Assembly (NCBI GenBank): GCA_018812385.1
Contig: JAHJDU010000341.1
Coordinates: 1-13,978, forward strand
Length of the DNA stretch: 13,978 nt
Direction of reading: 5' to 3'
DNA from: Pseudomonadota bacterium
GTDB taxonomy: Bacteria; Desulfobacterota; Desulfobacteria; Desulfobacterales; Desulfobacteraceae
In this document: one piece after another, positions 1-7,339 of the stretch
Layout of the letters: each line of letters opens with the position of its first letter
How positions within the stretch are numbered: position 1 is the first letter of the stretch
Translations under genes and position numbers: made by a program
Notes under the pieces: model-generated
The model's database searches: none
What the model was told of the DNA's origin: nothing
The model's input: the letters and a program-made list of their open reading frames with translations, nothing else

Positions 1-63
1 AATGCATGGGCCCAAGTGAGGCCGGGTCTTGTCCTGGCAGGCGTGGAGGATCTCACGATCAGA
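1..63 (+). repeat. Left-hand repeat unit, part A (matches 13527-13596 region)
   Basis: Near-identical to the first two thirds of the 92-bp element at 13527. The match reaches base 1 of the window, so the repeat may extend further left. Inside the phosphoesterase gene. Confidence 0.75.
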
Positions 64-384
64 CGTCGAAGCGGTCAAAACAGTGATCCCATCTCGAAAG
101 CGCTGGCGGGTCGCCCTCCCGGTGCTGTCATTCTCCTTTCACATACACCGTGGCAGACTAAAAAGGCAGCCAGCGCCGGAGTAGGACTGATGCTCAGCGG
201 GCACACCCATGGCGGACAGATCTGGCCTTTCGGCTATCTGGTCCGGAAACGATATCCCCTTCTGGAGGGACGTTACAAGGTGGATGGTATGACTGCTATC
301 GTTTGCAGAGGAACGGGAACATGGGGGCCACGCATGCGGCTCTGGCATCCCGGTCAGATTCTCCGTGTGACACTGCGAGGATAA
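1..384 (+). CDS. Metallophosphoesterase, C-terminal part (5' end outside window)
   Basis: The reading frame is open from base 1 and ends at TAA 382-384, so this is the last ~127 residues of a longer gene; the GTG at 16 is just an internal valine. The visible part matches the C-terminal half of calcineurin-like phosphoesterases of the YkuE/YaeI type: an AGVEDL segment, then ILLSHTP (metal-ligand His), then SGHTHGGQIWP (the GHTH metal-binding motif). These enzymes bind two metal ions and hydrolyse phosphoesters, often at the membrane on lipid-linked substrates; the substrate cannot be told here. It is convergent to the large minus-strand cluster. Its GC content is clearly higher than the cluster's (36 of 60 bases G+C in 181-240), which suggests a different history. 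A degenerate copy of its 3' end lies at 13527-13618. The family assignment is secure; function is generic. Confidence 0.85.
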   Translation, partial: NAWAQVRPGLVLAGVEDLTIRRRSGQNSDPISKALAGRPPGAVILLSHTPWQTKKAASAGVGLMLSGHTHGGQIWPFGYLVRKRYPLLEGRYKVDGMTAIVCRGTGTWGPRMRLWHPGQILRVTLRG

Positions 385-388
385 GAGG
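354..388 (+). repeat. Left-hand repeat unit, part B (matches 13584-13618)
   Basis: Identical over 35 bases to the end of the 92-bp element, covering the last codons and stop of the phosphoesterase plus four bases. Similarity ends abruptly after AGAGG. Confidence 0.8.
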
Positions 389-515
389 TGTTTTACCTAC
401 CGTCAAAGAGCTATTAATTTTTCTCATTTCCATATCAATGATTTTAATCATCGCTGCTTGCTGTGATTTTACAACATCCGGGGATTCAGACCAGACAGAC
501 ATCAGTCCTTCTTGA
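387..515 (+). CDS. Possible small lipoprotein (about 42 aa)
   Basis: Directly after the phosphoesterase stop there is a short ORF that can be read from GTG 387 to TGA 513-515. It has a lysine-containing N-terminus (TVKE), a hydrophobic stretch (LLIFLISISMILII) and then AAC, which together resemble a signal peptide with a lipobox, followed by a short polar tail (CDFTTSGDSDQTDISPS). That would make a small membrane-anchored lipoprotein. Against it: the only SD-like sequence (AAGAGG, 383-388) touches the GTG, leaving no proper spacing, and the nearest in-frame ATG (438) would leave almost no n-region. The frame also runs open upstream through the phosphoesterase gene. I do not recognise a family. 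It may be a real peptide or a chance ORF in AT-rich DNA. Confidence 0.25.
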   Translation, partial: GVLPTVKELLIFLISISMILIIAACCDFTTSGDSDQTDISPS

Positions 516-700
516 CAACCGGTCTGTAATAACCCTGGAAAGGCAAATTAAATTCCTGAAGGGATTCATGATAAAAGCGGGCAGGGTGAGTAAGGTTTAG
601 CTTTATTCATTTTTAGTTATCCCATAATGCAATAATCATCCCTAAAATTATTCATCCTTGAATATAATCAATCAAGATAATATTTTTTATGCATTACTGA
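516..700. other. Convergent intergenic stretch with no recognised feature
   Basis: This AT-rich spacer lies between the end of the plus-strand phosphoesterase/small ORF and the end of the minus-strand cluster. I looked for a bidirectional or rho-independent terminator here and saw no G+C-rich hairpin followed by a T run on either strand. Termination of the long operon may be Rho-dependent or lie further left. Confidence 0.4.
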
Positions 701-1702
701 TCAAGTGACGCAATACTGTTCGGGAGGGCCAGTGTCCATAAGACATACCCGGCCTTTACTGATCAGCACTTCTAAATGTGCAAATAAATCCGATACAGCC
801 ATAAAAAGATCGCCTTCCGGCATATTGGGATAAATATCCTGGAGAAGTGGATAAATCGAGCCTGGTTTTTTTTTAAGAACCCTTTCTATAAGATCCAACC
901 GCTGCTTGTAATGTTTCAAATAGGAAGAGATAAGATTTGAAAGGTTTTTGACGGGTTTTCCATGCCCTGAGAAAACAAAATCAGGCTCAAGTGCTTTTAA
1001 TTTTTCAAGTGAGTCTAAATAAATAGTCAAGGCCTGGTAGTTCGGTATGTTGAGAAAATCTTTTTTAAGTTCTACAAATGGGTTAGGGGTGATGTGCCCG
1101 ATAATAACATCACCCGTAAACAGGATTTTTCTGTTTGATTCATAAAAACAACACGACCCAGGGCTATGTCCTGGGGTATGAATGACTTTGAGGTCATAAT
1201 CTCCATCTGAAAAATGATCTCCATTTTTTAAAAATGAAAAATCCTTTAGCGGATCAGCAAGGCTTTTAAAATAGGAGAAGCGATCTCTCATCTTTTTTCT
1301 CACATTCTCAGGCGAGCCTGCTCTGGTAAGAAAATCTTCTTCTTCTTTACCCCAGAAATTATTCTGGAAACTTTCGAATGAAACTTTGAGCCTGTCGTCA
1401 GGATGTAAAAAACACTCAATCGGCCTCTTCGCAGCTTTTCTTATGTTTTTTACAAGACCGATATGATCAACATGTCCATGGGTGAGAATGATCTTTTCAA
1501 TGTCATTAAAACCAAATCCGGCAACCTTCAATTGGGCTTCAAGATAATCCAAAGCTCCCGGGAATTTTGGTCCTGCATCGATCAGGATAATGGGACCTTT
1601 TCCCACTGCATAAAGATTAGCCGTTATAAGATTGGCAGACTTTTCATGAAACGGGATGGAAATCGGAACAAAACCATCAATTTTAGGAAATTGTATATCC
1701 AA
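701..1702 (-). CDS. MBL-fold metallo-hydrolase (glyoxalase II / LACTB2-like)
   Basis: A 333-residue metallo-beta-lactamase-fold protein. The zinc ligands are all visible: H75-x-H77-x-D79-H80 (THGHVDH), H179 (HTPGHSPGS), D198 (FTGD) and H247 (FSGHG), so the active site looks complete for two metals. Residues about 255-325 form a helical C-terminal extension of the sort seen in LACTB2-like proteins. Family members hydrolyse thioesters, lactones or related esters; in a CoA-ester pathway a thioesterase or lactonase role is a reasonable inference but unproven. No signal peptide is seen, so it is probably cytoplasmic. The start is a TTG at 1702, chosen because AAGGAG (1708-1713) lies 5 nt upstream and no better in-frame start follows soon. 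It is the last gene of the cluster, 36 bp after the thiolase stop. Confidence 0.88.
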   Translation of the reverse strand: MDIQFPKIDGFVPISIPFHEKSANLITANLYAVGKGPIILIDAGPKFPGALDYLEAQLKVAGFGFNDIEKIILTHGHVDHIGLVKNIRKAAKRPIECFLHPDDRLKVSFESFQNNFWGKEEEDFLTRAGSPENVRKKMRDRFSYFKSLADPLKDFSFLKNGDHFSDGDYDLKVIHTPGHSPGSCCFYESNRKILFTGDVIIGHITPNPFVELKKDFLNIPNYQALTIYLDSLEKLKALEPDFVFSGHGKPVKNLSNLISSYLKHYKQRLDLIERVLKKKPGSIYPLLQDIYPNMPEGDLFMAVSDLFAHLEVLISKGRVCLMDTGPPEQYCVT

Positions 1703-1707
1703 TTACA

Positions 1708-1713
1708 CTCCTT
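1708..1713 (-). promoter_or_regulatory. Ribosome binding site deciding the TTG start of the MBL gene
   Basis: On the minus strand AAGGAG lies 5 nt before TTG at 1702-1700. No ATG or GTG in this frame has a comparable SD nearby, so the TTG is the best start. Confidence 0.6.
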
Positions 1714-1738
1714 CAATTAAGTGTGATAGAAAATTATT

Positions 1739-2890
1739 TTATACCTTTACAAGAATATGGATTGTGCAGGCTCTTGAATCGCCTTCCTTTGCCCCCCCCA
1801 TGATTTGTGCAAGGCCTATCCTCGCATTTTCCACCTGCCTTTTTCCTGCCTGTTCCCGAAGATGCCAGGCAATTTCAACGACTTGTGCGACCCCGGAAGC
1901 AGCTACGGGATGTCCTTTTGAAAGCAGGCCCCCGCTCGGGTTCACTGGAATCCGTCCGCCTAAAGCGGTCACCCCTTCTTGGACCAGACGGCCACCTTCT
2001 CCCGGCCTGCAAAGCCCGAGGTCTTCATAATGTATTATTTCACAAATTGTAAACGCATCATGGACCTCGACCACATTCAAGTCTTGAGGACCCAATGATG
2101 CCATGTTATACGCCTCAGACGCAGCGAGTTTTTCGATCTCCCACCCGGTAATATCCGCCCCGTTTTCATAGCATCCGCTTGTCAATACGGAAGCTGCCAC
2201 CTTAATTGGGGCTAAATTCAGATTTTTTGCCTTTTCTTTTGAGCACAACAGGACGGCTGCTGCACCGTCACTGTTGGGGCAACATGAGTATAATGTAAGA
2301 GGATCAGCAATCATTGGTGAATTCAGAACATCCTCCACAGTGAACGCTTTCCTGAATTGTGCGTATGGATTCAATATCCCGCTGAAATGATTTTTAACGG
2401 ATACTTGAGCCAATTGCTCTCGTGTTGTACCATAAAGTTCCATATGTTTTTTTGCAGTCAACGCAAAATAGCCGGGGAAAACATCTCCCAGCTTTGTCTC
2501 CAGCTCTGCTGCGCCCACATTCAGCATGGTCCCTTTCGGCATGACGGCCTTTTCCACCCCTACAACCAGTACCATATCGTAAAAACCTCCTGCAACGGCC
2601 ATCCATCCCTCCCGAAGGGCGGTGGAACCGGAAGCGCAGGCATTCTCAATATTGACAATGGGAATCTTGTTAATACCCAGTTCCCAAAAAACATTCTGAC
2701 CCACGCCTGTTTCTCCCTGGATCATGGCGCCAAGTGCGTTTGCACAATACCCTGCTTGAATATCTCCCGGTCTTATCCCGCTTTCCTGGATGGCTTTTAA
2801 GCAGGCCTCACTTCCCAGATCTCTGAGACTTCTTTCAAGGTGTTTCCCAAAAAGAGTCATACCAACACCGCCTAAATATACCCCTCTCAT
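1739..2890 (-). CDS. SCP2/archaeal-type thiolase (acyl-CoA acetyl/acyltransferase-like)
   Basis: A 383-residue thiolase-superfamily protein. The nucleophilic cysteine is C85 (NIENACASGSTAL), H277 lies in VEVHDAF, and H327 lies in GLLSKGHPVAASG. This is the layout of SCP-x/archaeal thiolases, which typically work with a DUF35 partner, rather than of FadA. It probably cleaves a 3-oxoacyl-CoA with CoA, or acts as a Claisen-type condensing enzyme; BbsB of anaerobic toluene degradation is a known relative of this kind. I chose ATG 2890 because it makes an ATGA overlap with the stop of the DUF35 gene and follows AAAGGGG; an in-frame GTG three codons upstream (2899) is less well placed. The tight coupling to the DUF35 gene implies equal amounts of the two subunits. 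The substrate is not evident. Confidence 0.9.
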   Translation of the reverse strand: MRGVYLGGVGMTLFGKHLERSLRDLGSEACLKAIQESGIRPGDIQAGYCANALGAMIQGETGVGQNVFWELGINKIPIVNIENACASGSTALREGWMAVAGGFYDMVLVVGVEKAVMPKGTMLNVGAAELETKLGDVFPGYFALTAKKHMELYGTTREQLAQVSVKNHFSGILNPYAQFRKAFTVEDVLNSPMIADPLTLYSCCPNSDGAAAVLLCSKEKAKNLNLAPIKVAASVLTSGCYENGADITGWEIEKLAASEAYNMASLGPQDLNVVEVHDAFTICEIIHYEDLGLCRPGEGGRLVQEGVTALGGRIPVNPSGGLLSKGHPVAASGVAQVVEIAWHLREQAGKRQVENARIGLAQIMGGAKEGDSRACTIHILVKV

Positions 2891-3354
2891 TTTGAACACC
2901 CCTTTATTGCAGGTTTAAATTTATACCCTATGATCTGCTGCCCTTCCTTATTTTTTTTTATCGGCTCAAGCACCAATTCCACTTTCTGCCCCATATAAAA
3001 GGAAAACGGATCATCGCCTGTAAAAAGGGCGAATACACGGAGGTTGTCAACGGGGATATCAACGTAGCCATATGCATAAGGGGCCTTGATTCCTGCCGGA
3101 GAGGGGATATGGACAACAGTACATGCGTAGATAATGCCCTTCCTGTCAAGGGTGATATTTTCCATTTCTCCCTGCTCAAGACAAGATGGACAACTGGTTC
3201 GCTTTGGAAAAAATCGTTTTTCACAGCTATTACAGCGGTTTCCTAAAAGGGCCGGATGCCGGTCTTTTTCCACAGGGTAATCAAACAATCCATCTTCAAC
3301 TGGAATGTCGCATGGACGGTTATCTTTCAAAACTTCTTTAGATACTTCATTCAT
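2887..3354 (-). CDS. DUF35 / OB-fold Zn-ribbon acyl-CoA-binding partner of the thiolase
   Basis: A 155-residue protein of the DUF35 family: an N-terminal helix, a rubredoxin-like zinc ribbon (C41-x2-C44 and C55-x2-C58) and a C-terminal OB fold (about 66-150) with the typical IYACTVVH...PYAYGYVDI strand pattern. In known complexes such as the archaeal acetoacetyl-CoA thiolase/HMG-CoA synthase and BbsAB, the DUF35 protein holds the CoA substrate for the thiolase. Its stop overlaps the thiolase ATG, which strongly implies the same partnership here. I chose ATG 3354, which has AAGGA 10 nt upstream; a GTG at 3390 in the same frame gives 12 more residues (167 aa) but has no SD. It follows the SDR gene by 47 bp. 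Confidence 0.87.
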   Translation of the reverse strand: MNEVSKEVLKDNRPCDIPVEDGLFDYPVEKDRHPALLGNRCNSCEKRFFPKRTSCPSCLEQGEMENITLDRKGIIYACTVVHIPSPAGIKAPYAYGYVDIPVDNLRVFALFTGDDPFSFYMGQKVELVLEPIKKNKEGQQIIGYKFKPAIKGCSK

Positions 3355-3401
3355 TTGCTTTGTTTCCTTGCTGGTTGACGTACTCTCCACATGTCCGGAT
3401 A

Positions 3402-4142
3402 TTAAAACCCTTCCATACCACCGCTGACATGTATGACCTGCCGGGTGATAAACTTGGCATCATCTGAAACCAGGAACAGGGCGGTTTTTGCTATATCTAT
3501 AATTTCACCCATGCGCCTCATCGGGGTTTTTTTTATCAGATAATTTCTTACTTTTTCGTCCAGGGTTGCTGCTTTGGGCGTTTCGATCAGTCCCGGTGCA
3601 ATGCAGTTGACATTGATACTGTATTTTGCCAGCTCAAGGCCGAGAGCTTGTGTCATGCCCACGACCCCGGCTTTTGCAGATGTGTAGTTAACCTGGCCGA
3701 TATTCCCTTTGTATGCCATTGAAGAAAAATTGAGTATCTTTCCGTAGCCCCTTTCAATCATGTGGGGTGCCGCTGCCCTTGCGCAGAAAAAACTCCCTTT
3801 CAAATTCAGATCCACCACAAAATCCCAATCTTCATCCGTCATTTTTACAAGTAGCGCATCCTTTACATCTCCTGCATTGTTGACAAGGATATCCAGCTTC
3901 CCCCATTCTTTCATCACATGATCGATCATCTGCCGGACTGATTTGCTGTTTGTCAGATCTGAATTATCGACTGTTGCGGTTCCCCCCTGATCAATTATTA
4001 TTTCAACCGTTTTTTCAGCTTTTTCGACATTAATGTCATTGACCATGACGCGGGCACCTTCCTGTGCAAACAGGATTGCCATACCGCGACCAAGGTCTCC
4101 GCCTGCACCCGTAATAAGGGCAACTTTATCTTTTAATTTCAT
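3402..4142 (-). CDS. Short-chain dehydrogenase/reductase, FabG-like (hydroxyacyl-CoA dehydrogenase candidate)
   Basis: A 246-residue classical SDR. The catalytic residues are intact: N113 (DLNLKG), S140 (NFSS), Y153 and K157 (YTSAK), plus NNAG at 88-91 and a C-terminal VSGG. D36 at the end of beta-2 (VMVNDIN) predicts NAD(H) rather than NADP(H). The cofactor-loop motif is unusual: TGAGGDLG at 11-18 has Asp at position 16, where the classical TGxxxGxG pattern has Gly. The gene begins at ATG 4142 with GAGG a few bases upstream and lies 20 bp after the ligase. Next to a thiolase/DUF35 pair, oxidation of a hydroxyacyl-CoA to the oxoacyl-CoA is the likely role. It could also pair with the other SDR of the cluster as a hetero-oligomer, as BbsC and BbsD do; this is inference. 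Confidence 0.88.
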   Translation of the reverse strand: MKLKDKVALITGAGGDLGRGMAILFAQEGARVMVNDINVEKAEKTVEIIIDQGGTATVDNSDLTNSKSVRQMIDHVMKEWGKLDILVNNAGDVKDALLVKMTDEDWDFVVDLNLKGSFFCARAAAPHMIERGYGKILNFSSMAYKGNIGQVNYTSAKAGVVGMTQALGLELAKYSINVNCIAPGLIETPKAATLDEKVRNYLIKKTPMRRMGEIIDIAKTALFLVSDDAKFITRQVIHVSGGMEGF

Positions 4143-4162
4143 AAATTTTCCTCGTTAATTTG

Positions 4163-5704
4163 TTAGATCTTTTTTCCCTTATCCGTCCAGAAAGGCTCCC
4201 GGAGAACGTTTTTAGTAACTTTGCCTGCAGCGTTTTTCGGCAATTCGTCCGTAAAAATAACTTTTTTGGGTTTTTTATACCGGGCCAGTCGTTTGGAACT
4301 GAATTCTATGATTGTGGATTCAGTTAATTGCCGGCCTTTTTTGGGCACCACCACAGCCAGAACGGATTCACCATAAATATCGTCAGGAATGCCGATAACC
4401 GAAACTTCCATTACATCCGGGTGATCACATATGACATCTTCCACCTCTTTGGGATAAATATTTTCCGCTCCGCTGATAATCAAATCTTTCATGCGGTCCA
4501 CAATTGTAAAAAATCCATCGACCTCGGCCCTGGCAAGGTCACCTGTATAAATCCAACCGTCACGAATTGTTTCCCGGGTCGCCTCATCCATATTGAGATA
4601 CCCTATCATTCCCAAAGGTTTCTGGGCCGAGATGATCTGACCGATCTCTCCTTCCCGGACATCATTTCCTTTTTCATCAACGATTCGTATTTCCGAATTA
4701 AATATTTCTCTTCCCGTGAAATGGGAACGCGTGGCATGGTCCTCCGGTCTCAATATGGAATTCATTCCCGTCTCAGTCTGGCCAAACCATTGGTAAAATC
4801 GGGTATTAAAAAGACCAACCGCTTTCTTATAAACCGACGGGCTGATGGGGGAAGACCCATACCAGATTTTTTTCAGTGAAGTTACATCATAATTTGAAGC
4901 ATCGGGAGAATTAACAAGCAGGGCCAGCATGGTGGGTACCCACATTGTCATGGTCACTTTGTAACGCTGTATTGCCTCAAGTATTGTGCCGGGGTCAAAC
5001 CCTTTGGCCATGATGACAGCAGATCCCCCCAACATCAGTGTGGGCTGAAGCAGTGCATTGAGCCCCCCGTTGTGAAAGAGCGGAAGCGCCACCATGGTCA
5101 CATCTTCATGATGAAGGTCTCCCTCTAAAACCATGCCGAAATAAACGGCAATGTATGCTGCATGGGAATAGAGGACTCCTTTTGGGAACCCGGTTGTGCC
5201 GCTGGTATACATGATCATTGCCGCTGAATCGGGCTCAACCGGGATCACAGGATTCACACCGGGCTGTTCCGCCATGATACCCTTCATTGTATGTTTGTCT
5301 GAATTTTTTTCCGGTGAAATCGCAATCATCTGGATGTTGTTTGAAAAATCGACGGAGGCCGCTTTTACGACAGATGCGTTTTCAGCATCGAAAAAAAGTA
5401 TCTTTGGATCTGAGTTGTTTACTACATATATCAATTCTTTTTTTTCATACCGAAAATTGATGGGGACAAATATTGCCCCGCATTTGGCTGTAGCATATAA
5501 AATTACGGGAAATTCCAGACAATTCTGGGCCATGACGGCTACTTTGTCACCGGGCTTGATTCCCATTGAAATCAAGCCGCTTGCCAGCTTGTTTGACAAT
5601 TCATTCAGCACGTTAAAAGTCATATGTTCATCACCCATGATCAACGCCTTTTTTTCTGGATACCGCCTGGCGTTCAGTCTGGGAATATCTCCAATACATC
5701 TCAT
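4163..5704 (-). CDS. AMP-forming acyl-CoA synthetase (carboxylate-CoA ligase)
   Basis: A 513-residue ANL-superfamily ligase. Motifs in order: the phosphate loop YTSGTTGFPKG (166-176), the GQTETG segment (308-313), YTGD (386-389), the hinge-region DRMKDLIISGAENIYPKEVE (403-422), and the catalytic lysine K495 in PKNAAGKV. It would adenylate a carboxylic acid with ATP and transfer it to CoA in the cytoplasm. Overall it reads like the medium/long-chain or aromatic/alicyclic acid ligases; the specificity cannot be read from sequence alone. The start is ATG 5704, preceded by AGGAGA at 7 nt; a TTG at 5722 in frame has no support. It sits between the two SDR genes, and activation of the substrate taken up by the Liv transporter is its likely place in the pathway. 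Confidence 0.92.
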   Translation of the reverse strand: MRCIGDIPRLNARRYPEKKALIMGDEHMTFNVLNELSNKLASGLISMGIKPGDKVAVMAQNCLEFPVILYATAKCGAIFVPINFRYEKKELIYVVNNSDPKILFFDAENASVVKAASVDFSNNIQMIAISPEKNSDKHTMKGIMAEQPGVNPVIPVEPDSAAMIMYTSGTTGFPKGVLYSHAAYIAVYFGMVLEGDLHHEDVTMVALPLFHNGGLNALLQPTLMLGGSAVIMAKGFDPGTILEAIQRYKVTMTMWVPTMLALLVNSPDASNYDVTSLKKIWYGSSPISPSVYKKAVGLFNTRFYQWFGQTETGMNSILRPEDHATRSHFTGREIFNSEIRIVDEKGNDVREGEIGQIISAQKPLGMIGYLNMDEATRETIRDGWIYTGDLARAEVDGFFTIVDRMKDLIISGAENIYPKEVEDVICDHPDVMEVSVIGIPDDIYGESVLAVVVPKKGRQLTESTIIEFSSKRLARYKKPKKVIFTDELPKNAAGKVTKNVLREPFWTDKGKKI

Positions 5705-5766
5705 ACACAATTCTCCTGTCAAACCGGATTCGATTGAAACCGGCAGATTTCAGTTTGGTTTAATAA

Positions 5767-6573
5767 TTAATTGCCGGTTGCCTTGCTTTTTTTGATGAGA
5801 TGGTCTCGCATAAAATCGTCCATGCAGATACTTGTACCGGCACCGCCGTCTATTGTAATCACTTGACCCGTTATGTTGGCTGCCGTCCCTGAGGCAAGAA
5901 AAAGACAGGTTTCAGCAATTTCATCAGGTGTTGTCATCCGCCCTGTCGGCGTGCCCTTAACGGCTGTCTCAATAAATAGACTCCCTTTTTCCTGGAGTTT
6001 TAAATTGATTGATGTCCCGACCATCCCGGGAGCAATGGCATTTACAGTGATATTAAAAGGACCCGATTCCTTTGCACAGGTTTTTGTCAAGTTGATAATG
6101 CCGGCTTTTGCCGCTCCGTATTCACCGGAACCAACCGTCCCCATTAACCCTGCAATGGATGCAATATTGATGATCCGGCCTGTTTTTGTTTTCATCATTA
6201 TTTTCAGGGCTTCACGGATACAATAAAAAGTACCGGTCAGATGGACAGAGATGGTTTTGTGCCATGTTTCATCGGGCATGTCTGCAATGAATGAGAATCC
6301 GCCCGGCACCCCGGCATTATTTACCAGGACATCCACTCTTTTAAATTCGCTCATGGTTGATTTGAACAGGGCTTTGACCTGATCGATGTCTGAGATATCA
6401 GCAGGAACAAACATTCCTTGACCCCCACAGGCTATGATCTCTTCAAGGACCCGTTCCCCATTTTTTTGATTAATATCATTGATTACGACCCGGTTTCCCG
6501 CCTTTGCAAATTTTAATGCAATGGATCGACCGATTCCTGAGCCGCTTCCCGTTATGATGACTACTTTTCCCAT
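5767..6573 (-). CDS. Short-chain dehydrogenase/reductase (second SDR of the cluster)
   Basis: A 268-residue classical SDR. It has TGSGSGIG at 8-15, D33 after beta-2 (VVINDIN, indicating NAD use), NNAG at 85-88, S139, Y152 and K156. The position usually held by the catalytic Asn is His111 (SVHLTGTF), a substitution also found in SDR domains of peroxisomal-type multifunctional hydroxyacyl-CoA dehydrogenases. The C-terminus runs about 20 residues past the usual IDGG end (MDDFMRDHLIKKSKATGN). I chose ATG 6573, preceded by AAAGGA at about 8 nt; an upstream ATG at 6600 adds nine residues but lacks an SD. It lies 49 bp after LivF and 62 bp before the ligase. A role as 3-hydroxyacyl-CoA or related alcohol dehydrogenase is inferred from context. 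Confidence 0.87.
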   Translation of the reverse strand: MGKVVIITGSGSGIGRSIALKFAKAGNRVVINDINQKNGERVLEEIIACGGQGMFVPADISDIDQVKALFKSTMSEFKRVDVLVNNAGVPGGFSFIADMPDETWHKTISVHLTGTFYCIREALKIMMKTKTGRIINIASIAGLMGTVGSGEYGAAKAGIINLTKTCAKESGPFNITVNAIAPGMVGTSINLKLQEKGSLFIETAVKGTPTGRMTTPDEIAETCLFLASGTAANITGQVITIDGGAGTSICMDDFMRDHLIKKSKATGN

Positions 6574-6622
6574 ATAGTTTTCCTTTATTTCCCAAGTCAT
6601 GTCTCGAAAAATCCAATCCCTG

Positions 6623-7339
6623 TCAGACCCCGAGGTAGGATTTTTTCACAGACTCGTCTTCCAACAGGTCTTTTGCATTACCTTCAAGGACAAACCGGCC
6701 CGACTCCATAACATAGGCGTAATCTGATATTTTTAAAGCCATTCGGGCATTCTGCTCTATCAGTAAAATTGTATTTCCCTTGCTTTTTAACAGTCTGATC
6801 ACCTTAAATATTTCTTTTACAATCAAAGGTGCCAGGCCTGTTGAGGGTTCATCCATAAGAATCACCTTTGGCCTTCCCATCAACGCGCGTGCAATGGCCA
6901 GCATCTGTTGTTCCCCGCCGGAGAGTGTTCCGGCCAGTTGATTTATTCGTTCCCCAAGGCGGGGAAAAAGATTAAATATTTCATCCATGTCTTTTTGTAT
7001 TTCTTTTTTCTTTTCTTTTTTAAACCGCAGATAGGCCCCTAAATTCATATTGTCTTCCACGGTCATAGACCCGAATAAACGGCGGCCTTCCGGTACGGTG
7101 GAGATACCCAGTCGGCTGATTGAGGCTGAATCCATATCTGTAATTTTTCTGTCCTCAAAAATTATTTCCCCGGATTTTTTTGGCACAAGACCTGTTATCG
7201 CTTTCATCATTGTGGACTTACCGGCGCCGTTACCACCAATCAGTCCGATAATTTTACCCTTGGGGATGCTGATGGAAATCTCCCTTAAGGCATGAATATT
7301 TTTGTAAAAAACGTCAATGTCTTTTATTTCAATAATCAA
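6623..7339 (-). CDS. livF: Branched-chain amino acid-type ABC transporter ATPase LivF
   Basis: A 238-residue ABC ATPase with Walker A GGNGAGKS (35-42), signature LSGGEQQ (139-145), Walker B VILMDEP (159-165) and the LivF-like TVPEGRRLF and LLIEQNA segments. It energises import through LivH/LivM together with LivG at the inner face of the cytoplasmic membrane. The frame is open further upstream to an ATG at 7369, but homologues begin near IIEIKDI. GGAGGA sits 5 nt before a TTG at 7339, so I take TTG as the start; this overlaps the end of livG by 11 nt. The neighbours suggest the transported substrate is a carboxylate destined for CoA activation rather than an amino acid, as in many anaerobes with Liv systems in degradation clusters. 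Confidence 0.93.
   Translation of the reverse strand: MIIEIKDIDVFYKNIHALREISISIPKGKIIGLIGGNGAGKSTMMKAITGLVPKKSGEIIFEDRKITDMDSASISRLGISTVPEGRRLFGSMTVEDNMNLGAYLRFKKEKKKEIQKDMDEIFNLFPRLGERINQLAGTLSGGEQQMLAIARALMGRPKVILMDEPSTGLAPLIVKEIFKVIRLLKSKGNTILLIEQNARMALKISDYAYVMESGRFVLEGNAKDLLEDESVKKSYLGV

Noticed and set aside
516..700. Possible rho-independent terminator for the operon
   Set aside because: CCCT...AGGG pairing near 553-585 is too short and interrupted, and no T run follows on either strand.
4328..4879. 183-aa plus-strand ORF
   Set aside because: It lies wholly opposite the acyl-CoA ligase, whose motifs are all present; it has no family features.
5196..5795. 199-aa plus-strand ORF
   Set aside because: Antisense to the well-supported ligase and the end of the SDR gene; composition reflects the complementary strand.
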